From a virus, in IMG/VR virus record IMGVR_UViG_3300042356_001708, positions 1-64,000 of that record: a DNA stretch of 64,000 nucleotides; one strand, written 5' to 3'. The notes below the pieces were generated by a model that ran no database searches, was not told the origin of the DNA, and saw only the letters and a list, made by a program, of their open reading frames with translations. A program made the translations under genes and the position numbers. Below, one piece after another: positions 24,127 through 33,672 of this stretch (position 1 is the stretch's first letter; each line of letters opens with the position of its first letter).

Positions 24127-27100
24127 ATGGCTTACCAAAATATTAATCAATATAACTTTCCAAAATGGTATATGTTGAACAGGTCTGATATAATGGATTT
24201 CTGTTTGGCATCAGATGAACGGGATTATAAAGAAGAAGTGATTTTTTCACCTTATATCATTGGAAACACTGATGGTAACGTTTTGCCCGTCAAAATTGAT
24301 TTAAACAACCCTGATAATAGTGAGTTATTTGTACTTGAGTATGATAACTACAACCCATTCAATATTATAGTTTCATCAAATTATTATAACCCTGATAATT
24401 TAGATTTATCTTGTTTTTCAGGTTTTAGTGCTCTTTGTGATGTTGGATTAACAGGTATTGACAATGGACTTGTTAAGAATATGACAGGTGAAACTGCATA
24501 TATTACAAAGGGTATTAATGACTTTACAAAATTTGATAGGTTATCTTTTGACCGAAGAATGAAATTCTTTCAGGTTACAGGATATACACAACCACCTAAT
24601 ATAAGATTTTCGGGGATACCAAAAAACGATAACTATTCTATTGTTTCATATCAAAAAGATGTTGGGGTTTATCACGAATTATACGGAGGGTTTTATCAAG
24701 GGTTTTATAAACTATATGGGTATGATTATGAAATACTTCCTGATAGACCTCATCACGGGTGGTCTGCAGAATTTTTATTAAGACCGAGGATATGGGATGA
24801 TTATTTTCCATCCTCAGGTGATACAACACTTAATGAAGTATATCCCGATAATGCGGGGATTTTCTTTTATATGGGAGCTAGAGCTGAGAATAAATTTTAT
24901 CATTATGCGTCAGGCTCACCATCAGGATTTACTGCATATACAAGAGTTACCGAAAGTTTAGTATCTACGGGAACAACAGGGACCACAAGTGGCTCAACTG
25001 GAGAAACAACTTGTCTTTTAACTTGCGGTTGTTCAAATAGTGGTAACACACTGTCAAATTGTTTACCTGTTTATCCACCTCAAAATTATATAACTGAAAC
25101 TACACCATGTGGTACCACGCAAATAACTGCTCCTGAATTAAATCCGAGTGGAGATTCATGTTCTAATAATTTCGCAGTTAAATTTAGTGGTGACCCAGGT
25201 AACCCAAGAATATGTGTTAGAGTTTTAAGATTAACCGATGAATGTACTATTGACCAATGTACAAGTGCAAAGACTTATACATCGGGATGTACTGTTCAAG
25301 AATATTGTACACCAAAGGGGATACATTATTTTTGTGAAAATACTGATTACGTTAAATTTGAACATTGGGTTCAGGTTGACGTTGTATTTGAAAGATATAG
25401 AGACATGGATGAGTGTCATCTTTGGTGGTATGGTGGATTAGGAGTCATTACTAACTTTGAATTAACGGCATCAACATATAATCAATCAGTCACATTAATT
25501 CAACCCCCATTTACTCATTTTAATGTTGTAACTTATACGTCAACAACTACAACATATACCGCAACAACAATTGACACCCCATATGGAAGAGAAGTTGTTG
25601 AATTAAATAATAAATGGTTACAACAAAAAGATTATCGTTTAGGTAGATTAAAAATATATGTGAATGGTAGAAGGTTTCATACTTTTGAAAACTTTGAAGA
25701 AGTTATCCCAAGAGCATTAAATACGGAAAGAGAAAAACAAATTGGAGTTCCGTTTAACTTGTCATGGGGTGGAGGTACACAAGGGTTAAGAGAAAACTTA
25801 ACATTTAAAGATTGTCCTGTTAGTTCGGTCACAACCACAACCACTACTTTATTTACTAATTCGGTTGTAACAACAACTACCACAACATTTTACGGTAACA
25901 TTTACCAACAAGACCCTGAGTTGTTTCCTGATAGTGTTTTAAGTGGAACAAGTTTATCGGGATTAAATACAAATATAGTTTTAGAGAAATATTTTGCAGG
26001 AACTTTTGACGGTGGTATATCTCAGTTTAATTATTACATTAAACCAATGACTGCAGATGAGGTTAAACACAATTATCTATTAAATAAAACAAGATATAAT
26101 TTATTTGATTGGGATTGTCCAAATTGTGATGTATTTGTCCCTGAATGTGATTTAAGTGCAATCGTATATGAATACACCACAACTACTACAACAATACCCA
26201 CAACCACAACAACAACTACAAGTATTCCTTGTGATATTAATTATGACTTATTTAATGTTCCATCTGGTACCGAATTAACATTAATTGTTAATATGTATCC
26301 TGGGTCAATTGAGGCGGCCTATAACTTACAATTAAATAATGTTTTAGATTTTGATTTATCAATTTCATTTACTCAAGTTTTAGGTACGATTAGTGGTGAT
26401 AGTATTAATATTGATAACACTATCATAATACCAAGAGGTTCATTTAGTGCGGAAACTACGACAATAATTGATGGGGATTATAACATATTAGATGATACAT
26501 CTGAGATTATTAACTTAGTATGGACACCATATTGGGTAGATTTAGTCATTGGATTTTCATCTGAAACAATATTCAATCTTAATCCTTGTAATCAATACCT
26601 TACAACTGAAGGAGACGATTTCATTGTCGCTGAAGATGGAAGATATATAGTTACAGAAATTGATTTATGTGACCCTTGTGTTGTATTAATTCAAACTGAA
26701 TTTGATGATTATTTAACCACAGAAGAAAATTATATATTAACATCGGAACGTAATCCTTGTTTACCTATCCCAAGTCCGACAATTACTCCAACATCAACAG
26801 TAACACCGACCCCAACTCCGACAATTACTCCAACAATTACTCCAACATCATCAGTAACACCAACACCAACCCCATCAATTACACCGACAATTACCCCAAG
26901 TGCATCTGAAATGCCAATGTATCCTTTAACGTTGTATATACAACCTTTAAGTGGTGGTCAGGCAATTATATTTGATGGGATAACTTACACTGCTGAAACA
27001 ACTGTTAATGTTTATCTTAACACTTTTTATAATATAGAATCAGTTCCAATTCCTGGATATATGTTTGTAGGATGGAACATTTATGGAGGTTCATTCTCAT

Positions 27101-28086
27101 CAACAGGTCAAAGTACAACTGTTGCCATCTCATTAACATCGGGGGCCAATTTAGCCCCATCATACGATGTTGACCCAAATTATGACGCTTTAGAGGGACA
27201 ACTAACAACAAGTTTAGTGAGTTATCAAAATGCCACAGATAATGATTGGGTTATTATTACACAACAAGAATATAATAATATTTTTGGTAATGTCGATGGT
27301 GTAGTTAAAATTGGTAATACTGATGAACAAGTAAACACGAGAGCTGTTGCAACTGGATATGATACTACAACTTTTGGAACAATTGATGCTAGCACCCCTC
27401 TTACGATACCTACAGGTTATTATGTTGTAGGATTTGTTGCGGAGTCTTGGAATCAAAATGGACAGGTTCAACTTGGTTATACAACGAGTTATCATACCGG
27501 TACCCCAACTTATATGGGAAATTCACCAAATGTTATTGGTGGTATGACTATGTTCTACGTTAGAAAAAGACCTAGTGGTGTTGAAGCCGCTCCAGCGTCA
27601 ACTAACTTATATCCAGTTTTAAATTTCTTATCACCCGCTTACCCAAATGCGGTTCCTGACACCTTTGGGTGGACAACAACAAACAATGGAGTTTCTTGGT
27701 TTGAAACGGTATCATCATCGCAGACCGCAAAAATACAAGTTCTACTAACAAACGTAAAATCTTGGCCATCAGCACCACCAAGTTCACCAACTCCAACACC
27801 ATCCCCCACACCAACACTAACTTTAACACCAAATTGTCAACGTAATATTGTGATTCCAACCTTATGGAATGGCGGTACAACTATTAATACAAATCAACTT
27901 ATACTAACACAAACTTCAGAAACTTTACAAATACAAGTAAATGATATTATAACAGATAATAATGGGTCAACTAGTTTTGTAGGAATTGTTTCATCGGATG
28001 GTACATATACTTATGTATTTACAGGTGCAGGTGGTGGGGTTGCGTTTGATTGTCAATTCCCATTAACATTCACAGGACCTTGTTAA
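24127..28086 (+). CDS. Large modular tail adhesin with LamG-like domain and Thr/Pro linkers
   Basis: 1319 residues. The N-terminal 650 residues form a ConA/LamG-like unit split by insertions: GWSAEFLLRPRIW near 220, KIYVNGRRFHTFENF near 510 and FNYYIKPMTADEVKHNYL near 640, the last being the usual closing strand. Poly-Thr linkers occur near residues 570-590 and 685-700. Residues 702-819 form a beta module starting CDINYDLF, which has a paralogue in the protein at 33673. A Thr/Pro linker (882-930) ends in PSASEMP. It is followed by a bacterial-repeat-like unit (GYMFVGWNIYGGSF), another domain, a second PTPSPTPT linker near 1220, and a C-terminal beta domain. Likely a host-binding fibre or surface protein; the linkers are candidate glycosylation sites. 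Confidence 0.72.
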   Translation: MAYQNINQYNFPKWYMLNRSDIMDFCLASDERDYKEEVIFSPYIIGNTDGNVLPVKIDLNNPDNSELFVLEYDNYNPFNIIVSSNYYNPDNLDLSCFSGFSALCDVGLTGIDNGLVKNMTGETAYITKGINDFTKFDRLSFDRRMKFFQVTGYTQPPNIRFSGIPKNDNYSIVSYQKDVGVYHELYGGFYQGFYKLYGYDYEILPDRPHHGWSAEFLLRPRIWDDYFPSSGDTTLNEVYPDNAGIFFYMGARAENKFYHYASGSPSGFTAYTRVTESLVSTGTTGTTSGSTGETTCLLTCGCSNSGNTLSNCLPVYPPQNYITETTPCGTTQITAPELNPSGDSCSNNFAVKFSGDPGNPRICVRVLRLTDECTIDQCTSAKTYTSGCTVQEYCTPKGIHYFCENTDYVKFEHWVQVDVVFERYRDMDECHLWWYGGLGVITNFELTASTYNQSVTLIQPPFTHFNVVTYTSTTTTYTATTIDTPYGREVVELNNKWLQQKDYRLGRLKIYVNGRRFHTFENFEEVIPRALNTEREKQIGVPFNLSWGGGTQGLRENLTFKDCPVSSVTTTTTTLFTNSVVTTTTTTFYGNIYQQDPELFPDSVLSGTSLSGLNTNIVLEKYFAGTFDGGISQFNYYIKPMTADEVKHNYLLNKTRYNLFDWDCPNCDVFVPECDLSAIVYEYTTTTTTIPTTTTTTTSIPCDINYDLFNVPSGTELTLIVNMYPGSIEAAYNLQLNNVLDFDLSISFTQVLGTISGDSINIDNTIIIPRGSFSAETTTIIDGDYNILDDTSEIINLVWTPYWVDLVIGFSSETIFNLNPCNQYLTTEGDDFIVAEDGRYIVTEIDLCDPCVVLIQTEFDDYLTTEENYILTSERNPCLPIPSPTITPTSTVTPTPTPTITPTITPTSSVTPTPTPSITPTITPSASEMPMYPLTLYIQPLSGGQAIIFDGITYTAETTVNVYLNTFYNIESVPIPGYMFVGWNIYGGSFSSTGQSTTVAISLTSGANLAPSYDVDPNYDALEGQLTTSLVSYQNATDNDWVIITQQEYNNIFGNVDGVVKIGNTDEQVNTRAVATGYDTTTFGTIDASTPLTIPTGYYVVGFVAESWNQNGQVQLGYTTSYHTGTPTYMGNSPNVIGGMTMFYVRKRPSGVEAAPASTNLYPVLNFLSPAYPNAVPDTFGWTTTNNGVSWFETVSSSQTAKIQVLLTNVKSWPSAPPSSPTPTPSPTPTLTLTPNCQRNIVIPTLWNGGTTINTNQLILTQTSETLQIQVNDIITDNNGSTSFVGIVSSDGTYTYVFTGAGGGVAFDCQFPLTFTGPC

Positions 28087-28101
28087 ATTAAAAAATAAAA
28101 G

Positions 28102-28108
28102 TATTTAT
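28102..28108 (+). promoter_or_regulatory. Late-type promoter motif TATTTAT
   Basis: TATTTAT lies 14 nt upstream of the ATG at 28123, in the gap after the large adhesin gene. Confidence 0.5.
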
Positions 28109-28122
28109 ATAAAAACTAAAAA

Positions 28123-30318
28123 ATGGCAAACATTAAAATATCTCAACTTCCTGAATTCACAGGGTCAACGGATAATTCTTGGCTAATATTGAATAATTCA
28201 GGGCAAACTGAAACTTTTAAAATAACAAGAGAAAATTTCTTATCAGGTATTACAACTTATACTGAAATCACTTATAGTGAATTATATTCATTGTTTACAG
28301 GTGAAACTTTAACACCTGGTCAATTTTATTTAATGACCGATTTCCAAACTTGTTATGACCAACCTGATTTTAACCAAAGTGGTACTGCAATAATAGGTGA
28401 TAACTATAAAACAGGTAGTACAGAACCAATAGTTGTTTTAGCCACAAGTATTAACTCTCTATCACCTAAAGCGTATTCATTAGAATATCCATTTGATGAT
28501 ATTTCATATGATATAACATTCACTCAAACTGAAATGACGAGTAATCCTGCAAAGGGTAGAATCACTGAAAGAATTGATGACTTTAATAATAGAACCGATT
28601 ATGACCACAGAAATATATTATTTAAAAGGTATAATGGGTATTCATATAATGAAAGTCAACCATTAAGTGGACTTGTTGGTATAAGTGGTATAACAGGAAC
28701 TACGGCTGTTTTATATGGTAATACAGGTACAACGTTTAATTCAAATTTTTCAACAGGGTCACTTGTTGCAGTGACAAATATATTCCCATCAATTTTTGAG
28801 GTTATTTCTGTTGAGAGTAATTCTATAGCAATTATATCAGGTGTCTCAATAAGTAACACTAGTAACTCACCTTACTATTTAGTAATTGATGATGGTATAA
28901 TCAGCTATCGTAAACCTAATGTAAGAGTTAATGAAGTTTTTGAATATACAACATTTGGTGATGCTACATCAATTAACAACTATGTTGGTAACTATGCAAA
29001 TTTATATTCTTGGAATGAAAACCCATTTATCTTAGCAAACAATGTTTTTATTAGTGGTTCATTTATAAATAATACAATTGGTAATGATTCATATAATAAC
29101 ACATTTAATGATGATTGCGATAGTAATCAAATAGGTGATAGTTTTTATAACAACTCAACAAATGATGATTTTGATGGGAATATAATTGGGGATTATTTTA
29201 ATAACAATTATATCACATCCAATTTTAATAATAACAGAATCGGTAGTAATTTTAATAGTAATATTCTAATTGGTGGTTCTTTCTATAGAAATAATATTGG
29301 AAATGAGTTTAATAGTAATGTTTGGACTAATGGTGATTTCCAAAATAATGAAATAGGTAACCAATTTAATAATAATAAAATCTACAACGAGTTTTATAAT
29401 AATGATATTGGTAATGGGTATAATAATAACGAAAGTTATTCAACTTATAATCGTAATTTAATTGGTAATGGTTATAATAATAATACTATATATTCTCAGT
29501 TTTACGAAAATGAAATCGGTCAAATTTTCAATAATAATACTATCTCAACCTTATTAGATTCCGGGAATTATGATTTTACAGGAAATAGAATTGGTAATGA
29601 TTTTTATAATAACACAATTAAAAATGATTTTGTAAGTAACGACATTTTAAATGATTTTTATAATAATAGTCTGTATTCGGTCTTCAGGAAAAATAGTGTC
29701 TTAAATGGGTTTGAAGGAAATACAATCGGAGATTCTGGTAACACTATAACCTTTGAAAACAATCAAATTATGAATACCTTCAAAGGTAATAATGTACAGG
29801 GAGACTTTTGGAGTAATTACATTAAAACAAATTTTAAAGCAAACCAAACATTTGCCGAATTTGGTTATAACAATGTCGGTTATAGTTTTTTTGCAAATAA
29901 TATGAGTGGACAAACAATCAGTAACAATATCGGAGATTATTTTGAATCTAATAATTGTTACGGTTCATTTTCATATAACACAATAGGGACTAGTTTTTCT
30001 AGTAATGATGTCCAAGATGGTTTTGGTTTCGGTGGAGGTACATACAGAGGAAATGTGATTGGTAATAATTTCAATAGTAATGACATCGGAGAATATTTTT
30101 ACGATAATACTATTGGAGATAATTTTACTAATAATACTATTGTAGATTATTTCCAAATGAACAGAATATGTAATAGTGTTATCTCTATTGATTTTTCAGA
30201 ATCAACTCACGTATACGGATTTTATAATTGCGAAATCTTTACAGGGTCAGGTGGTGGACAAAGACTATCATATTACGACTCAAGTGACGTACTAAACATA
30301 ACAAACATAACAGCATAA
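28123..30318 (+). CDS. Tail fibre with 9-residue-repeat beta-solenoid
   Basis: 731 residues. The N-terminus (ANIKISQLPEFTGSTDNSWL) is the common start of phage tail-fibre proteins. Residues 50-300 are beta-rich. From about residue 307 to 686 there are roughly 38 copies of a 9-residue unit, x-N-x-I-G-x-x-F-x, with many stretches alternating I-G and I-Y or other variants, giving an 18-residue super-period. Asn is extremely abundant. This regularity indicates a right-handed beta-solenoid with stacked Asn ladders, resembling pentapeptide-like or hexapeptide fibres. The final 45 residues form a capping tail. It is co-oriented with the next gene 2 bp later. Probably a fibre shaft or receptor-binding protein. 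Confidence 0.75.
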   Translation: MANIKISQLPEFTGSTDNSWLILNNSGQTETFKITRENFLSGITTYTEITYSELYSLFTGETLTPGQFYLMTDFQTCYDQPDFNQSGTAIIGDNYKTGSTEPIVVLATSINSLSPKAYSLEYPFDDISYDITFTQTEMTSNPAKGRITERIDDFNNRTDYDHRNILFKRYNGYSYNESQPLSGLVGISGITGTTAVLYGNTGTTFNSNFSTGSLVAVTNIFPSIFEVISVESNSIAIISGVSISNTSNSPYYLVIDDGIISYRKPNVRVNEVFEYTTFGDATSINNYVGNYANLYSWNENPFILANNVFISGSFINNTIGNDSYNNTFNDDCDSNQIGDSFYNNSTNDDFDGNIIGDYFNNNYITSNFNNNRIGSNFNSNILIGGSFYRNNIGNEFNSNVWTNGDFQNNEIGNQFNNNKIYNEFYNNDIGNGYNNNESYSTYNRNLIGNGYNNNTIYSQFYENEIGQIFNNNTISTLLDSGNYDFTGNRIGNDFYNNTIKNDFVSNDILNDFYNNSLYSVFRKNSVLNGFEGNTIGDSGNTITFENNQIMNTFKGNNVQGDFWSNYIKTNFKANQTFAEFGYNNVGYSFFANNMSGQTISNNIGDYFESNNCYGSFSYNTIGTSFSSNDVQDGFGFGGGTYRGNVIGNNFNSNDIGEYFYDNTIGDNFTNNTIVDYFQMNRICNSVISIDFSESTHVYGFYNCEIFTGSGGGQRLSYYDSSDVLNITNITA
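29041..30180 (+). repeat. 27-nt coding repeat array (9-residue units)
   Basis: About 38 degenerate 27-nt units encode x-N-x-[I/V]-G-x-x-F-x. Units differ at DNA level, so the periodicity is mainly at protein level. A few units have one or two inserted residues, such as near ILIGGSFY and VWTNGDFQ. Confidence 0.8.
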
Positions 30319-30320
30319 AA

Positions 30321-30971
30321 ATGGCAACAAAATACATAATAGATAATTTATCAGGTCAAACTATAGTTGGTAACCTTACAATTAATGGTAATATGACCGT
30401 AACAGGGATTACAAATAATAGAACTTATAAAGCATTATTAACTCAAACACCTATCATAGTTACAAATACCATAAATAATTTATATGGAAAATTTATTATA
30501 GGTGAAACTTATACAATTACAGACTATGTTTCAAATGATGATTTTAGTAATATTGCCGACGTACAAAGTGGTGTAATAAATCAAACTGGATGTGTGTTTA
30601 TTGCCACGGGGGAGACCCCAAGTTATTGGGAAGATTTCTCAGAAATTACTTCGTCAGGTAATCTTTGTGTTTCAGTTCAGGAAAATACTTTGGGGTTTGA
30701 AATTAATTGGGGGAAGGTTTCTCCTGGAGATTACTATACTGGGGGAACTAACCCAATATCTGTAGACACATTCCCAAGAAATAATACAATTGTAAATACA
30801 CAATCAAAATATATAGAACCTATTGACGAATTTATAATTCCTTTTGTTTCATTAGCAAATATTAATAATCCTGATAGTTTTATTGTATTATATAATAAAG
30901 GAGTGACTGATTTTACTAATGTTTTAGATTCATTATTTTATACACCAATAGAAATAGTCATTAAGGACTAA
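30321..30971 (+). CDS. Tail-fibre-associated protein
   Basis: 216 residues. The N-terminus (IDNLSGQTIVGNLTINGN, then MTVTGITNN) is a short beta-helical repeat typical of fibre tips and trimeric shafts. The rest is a beta-rich domain (ETYTITDYVSNDDFSNIADV; NQTGCVFIATGETPSYW), a pattern recurrent in fibre proteins of large phages. It begins 2 bp after the solenoid fibre and probably acts with it. No catalytic motif is seen. Confidence 0.65.
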   Translation: MATKYIIDNLSGQTIVGNLTINGNMTVTGITNNRTYKALLTQTPIIVTNTINNLYGKFIIGETYTITDYVSNDDFSNIADVQSGVINQTGCVFIATGETPSYWEDFSEITSSGNLCVSVQENTLGFEINWGKVSPGDYYTGGTNPISVDTFPRNNTIVNTQSKYIEPIDEFIIPFVSLANINNPDSFIVLYNKGVTDFTNVLDSLFYTPIEIVIKD

Positions 30972-31000
30972 TAATTAATTTAAAACAATTAAATAATATT

Positions 31001-31249
31001 ATGAGAATAAATATTTTAACAGAGAATGATAAGGTAGAACAAGTTAGAGAAGCTTGGATAAATAAAAATGTAATGAAAATACCCTGCTCCCCAACAGGAG
31101 ATAAACCAGCAACACATTGGTTTTGTACAATGGCAGGGTCTGAGGAACAAATGATGAAGATTTACAATAAAAAAAATTTATCTATAATGGAGTTAGAAAT
31201 TGGACCAAAAGAATTTCTTAACAAATGGGGATTGAAAATCATAAGGTGA
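31001..31249 (+). CDS. Small hypothetical protein
   Basis: 82 residues with a compact alpha/beta look: VREAWINKNVMKIPCSPTGD, then THWFCTMAGSEEQMMKIY and SIMELEIGPKEFLNKWGLK. No known domain is recognised. The end overlaps the 2OG-oxygenase gene by 25 bp, suggesting coupled translation and possibly a related job. It has no signal peptide or membrane segment. Confidence 0.6.
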   Translation: MRINILTENDKVEQVREAWINKNVMKIPCSPTGDKPATHWFCTMAGSEEQMMKIYNKKNLSIMELEIGPKEFLNKWGLKIIR

Positions 31250-31854
31250 TACGAAATTTTATAACTAAAGAAGAAGTTATAAAAATTTTAGATTGGGTAA
31301 ATCTACTAGTATCAAATAAAGGAAAACCAAATCATCATTTATCTGAAATTACAAAAGATTTAAATGGTAAATCTACTATTATAGATATTTCAAACAATAG
31401 TCTCACAAACTATATTACAAATTTTCAATCAGTTAGTCAGGTTCTAAAAATAGAAGTTCCTGACTTTATTAATAGGATAATTGACAGAATATCACATACT
31501 ATTAATATTCCGAAGGACAATATATTTTTACAAGTTGTTGATATGAACTCGGGGGGTAAGATAACACCCCATTATGACGCATCAATAGACGGATATATTA
31601 ATTATAAATGTAACATTAGTGTTTTGTCGGAAGATTATCAAATTTTTATAGGTGAAGACACACTTAATATTTCTGAGACTGATTTATATTGTTTTGAAGC
31701 CTCATTATATAAACACTGGACAAATGAATTTAAATCACGACGAGTATTTTTAAGTTTTGGGTTTATTTTACCTTATGAGAATTTAGGTAGAGATGAAAAC
31801 GACCCAAGAGTTAGATTAAGTCAAAGAATATATAAGTATTTCCAAAAGGTATAA
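31225..31854 (+). CDS. 2-oxoglutarate/Fe(II)-dependent oxygenase
   Basis: 209 residues with a double-stranded beta-helix pattern. Candidate iron ligands are H116 and D118 in ITPHYDAS and H164 in LYKHWTN. R172 or R173 in SRRVFLSFGF is the likely 2-oxoglutarate salt-bridge residue. The strand IFIGEDTLNISETDLYCFEA matches the prolyl-hydroxylase-like layout. It lies between fibre genes, so a virion protein is a plausible substrate; Pro-rich linkers are encoded next door. Hydroxylation of small molecules or DNA cannot be excluded. The ATG is 25 nt inside the previous gene. Confidence 0.72.
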   Translation: MGIENHKVIRNFITKEEVIKILDWVNLLVSNKGKPNHHLSEITKDLNGKSTIIDISNNSLTNYITNFQSVSQVLKIEVPDFINRIIDRISHTINIPKDNIFLQVVDMNSGGKITPHYDASIDGYINYKCNISVLSEDYQIFIGEDTLNISETDLYCFEASLYKHWTNEFKSRRVFLSFGFILPYENLGRDENDPRVRLSQRIYKYFQKV

Positions 31855-31868
31855 ATCATTTGTTTGGA

Positions 31869-31875
31869 TATTTAT
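31869..31875 (+). promoter_or_regulatory. Late-type promoter motif TATTTAT
   Basis: TATTTAT ends 6 nt before the ATG at 31882, a spacing compatible with a leaderless or near-leaderless message. Confidence 0.5.
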
Positions 31876-31881
31876 TTTTAA

Positions 31882-33669
31882 ATGCCGTCAGTAGTAATTT
31901 TAAAAAGTGATAATTTTTCAGGTGATGTTGCTAATATCACATTCTACCCATTAACGGGTGGTAGTATTGACATTGGTACACAAACAATCCCTTATGTTTA
32001 TATTACAGATTATTATACAGGTACATATATTTTAAATTTCACAGAACAAAATCAAACTTGTGAATTAGTCATATCTGACACAACTACTACTACAACAACA
32101 ATAGAACCTCCTCAAGAGTTAATTAGGGGATTATATTTAAATGATTTAAACACTATTGTTGGTAATTCTATTGAAGAAAATTTATTGTTTAATTGGGTAT
32201 CAGGATGGGGAATAAATGAGGTTTATTGTTATGACCTATCATCAATACTATCCACAAACCAAGGTAAGACCAACATGAAGTTATTTAATACTACAATTAG
32301 AACTTATGGTGTTGATAAGATTGCGGGTATTGGTGGAAGTAGTAACAGATTAATCGGTAATGTGAGTAATTCAAGAGTTACTTATAATAATGAGTGTGAT
32401 AATGACTTACAAAAATTTGATATATTAAATTTTGAAAATGAGTTTTGGAATTATAATGGTGATGCACCATACATTAACCCAGGTCCTAATTTACAAATAA
32501 GATGGGATAACGGAACATCAGATGATTGGAAATCTGAGAATGAATTAATTTATTCATACGGACAAACAAACAACATCCCAACTGATTTTTATATGGGGCT
32601 ATTAAGAGATGGTAAAAATTTACCCCCAACCCCTCCATTAAATCAAAAGGTATCACCAATTGAAATTGTTGAGAACTTGGTGATGAATACTACAAGGATT
32701 TTAATTGATTGTTACTTAACTACAGATGATTTCACAGGAACAACAGACGCTGGATTTTTAGATTTGGTTGATAGATTGTCAATGATTGGAACCGCATCAA
32801 CTGCAAATTCCAAAGTTATGGATATTGTGGTTTTATTTAATGGTAAGGATGAATTTATGAAATCATATTTCGTAAATAACACATTTGATTCTGCATACTA
32901 CAATGTTCTATCTTCTTTTGAATCTTCATCATTTATAGGTAAAGAAGGTATTAATCTAACAGGATATATGATATATGGTTACCAACAAGTTAAGGATATC
33001 CAACCAATTGTTAGTACCTTATTGTTAGGTAGACAAGTATCAGTAGATATTAGAGATAGAAATTTTTTAATAAAAGATAAGATAATAGTATCCCCAAAAA
33101 AAATAACATCAAAATATTGGGCAGATAATGAATGGTGGGGAAACCAAGGAAACACACCACAATGTGTGGGTTACGCTTGGGCTCATTGGATTGAGGATGG
33201 TCCTGTAACTCATGGAGGTATTGCTCCAATAATACACCCAACTTTAATATATAAAGAGGCTCAGAAACTTGATGAGTGGATTGGTGAAAACTATGATGGG
33301 ACATCTGTTAGAGGGGCTGCAAAATATTTACAAAAAAATAAAAAAATTGGTAACTACTATTGGGCGTATGATGTTAATACTTTGATTAATACGGTACTAA
33401 ATGTAGGACCTGTTGTTGTTGGGACTTATTGGTATTTAAGAATGTTTTATCCTGATAGAAATGGTTTGATTAGAATTGGAGGTCCGATAGTTGGGGGTCA
33501 CGCATATGTTATTAATGGCGTAGATGTAAATAAGAAACTATTTAGAATTAAGAACAGTTGGGGAAGAAGATGGGGGGCTAATGGTTCAGCATACATATCT
33601 TTTAACGATATGAACACTTTAATAAAAATGGGTGGTGAAATTTGTTTGGCCACGGAAAATAGATTTTAA
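31882..33669 (+). CDS. Virion-associated papain-like (C1A) cysteine peptidase fusion
   Basis: 595 residues in four parts. Residues 1-65 are a beta module (SDNFSGDVANITFYPLTGG) shared with the proteins at 33673 and 35072. Residues 66-75 are a poly-Thr linker. Residues 80-390 form an alpha/beta region that looks TIM-barrel-like (LFNWVSGWGINEVYCYDLSS; TYGVDKIAGIGG). Residues 405-595 are a papain-type peptidase: Q422 and C428 in GNQGNTPQCVGYAWAHW, H540 in VGGHAYVING, and N558 in RIKNSWGRRWG. All catalytic positions are present. Lacking a signal peptide but carrying the shared anchor module, it is probably displayed on the tail to cleave host surface proteins (inference). Confidence 0.78.
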   Translation: MPSVVILKSDNFSGDVANITFYPLTGGSIDIGTQTIPYVYITDYYTGTYILNFTEQNQTCELVISDTTTTTTTIEPPQELIRGLYLNDLNTIVGNSIEENLLFNWVSGWGINEVYCYDLSSILSTNQGKTNMKLFNTTIRTYGVDKIAGIGGSSNRLIGNVSNSRVTYNNECDNDLQKFDILNFENEFWNYNGDAPYINPGPNLQIRWDNGTSDDWKSENELIYSYGQTNNIPTDFYMGLLRDGKNLPPTPPLNQKVSPIEIVENLVMNTTRILIDCYLTTDDFTGTTDAGFLDLVDRLSMIGTASTANSKVMDIVVLFNGKDEFMKSYFVNNTFDSAYYNVLSSFESSSFIGKEGINLTGYMIYGYQQVKDIQPIVSTLLLGRQVSVDIRDRNFLIKDKIIVSPKKITSKYWADNEWWGNQGNTPQCVGYAWAHWIEDGPVTHGGIAPIIHPTLIYKEAQKLDEWIGENYDGTSVRGAAKYLQKNKKIGNYYWAYDVNTLINTVLNVGPVVVGTYWYLRMFYPDRNGLIRIGGPIVGGHAYVINGVDVNKKLFRIKNSWGRRWGANGSAYISFNDMNTLIKMGGEICLATENRF

Positions 33670-33672
33670 TAA

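Noticed and set aside
29041-30318. Diversity-generating retroelement target
   Set aside because: No reverse transcriptase or template repeat was seen in the window; variation between units looks like ordinary repeat divergence.
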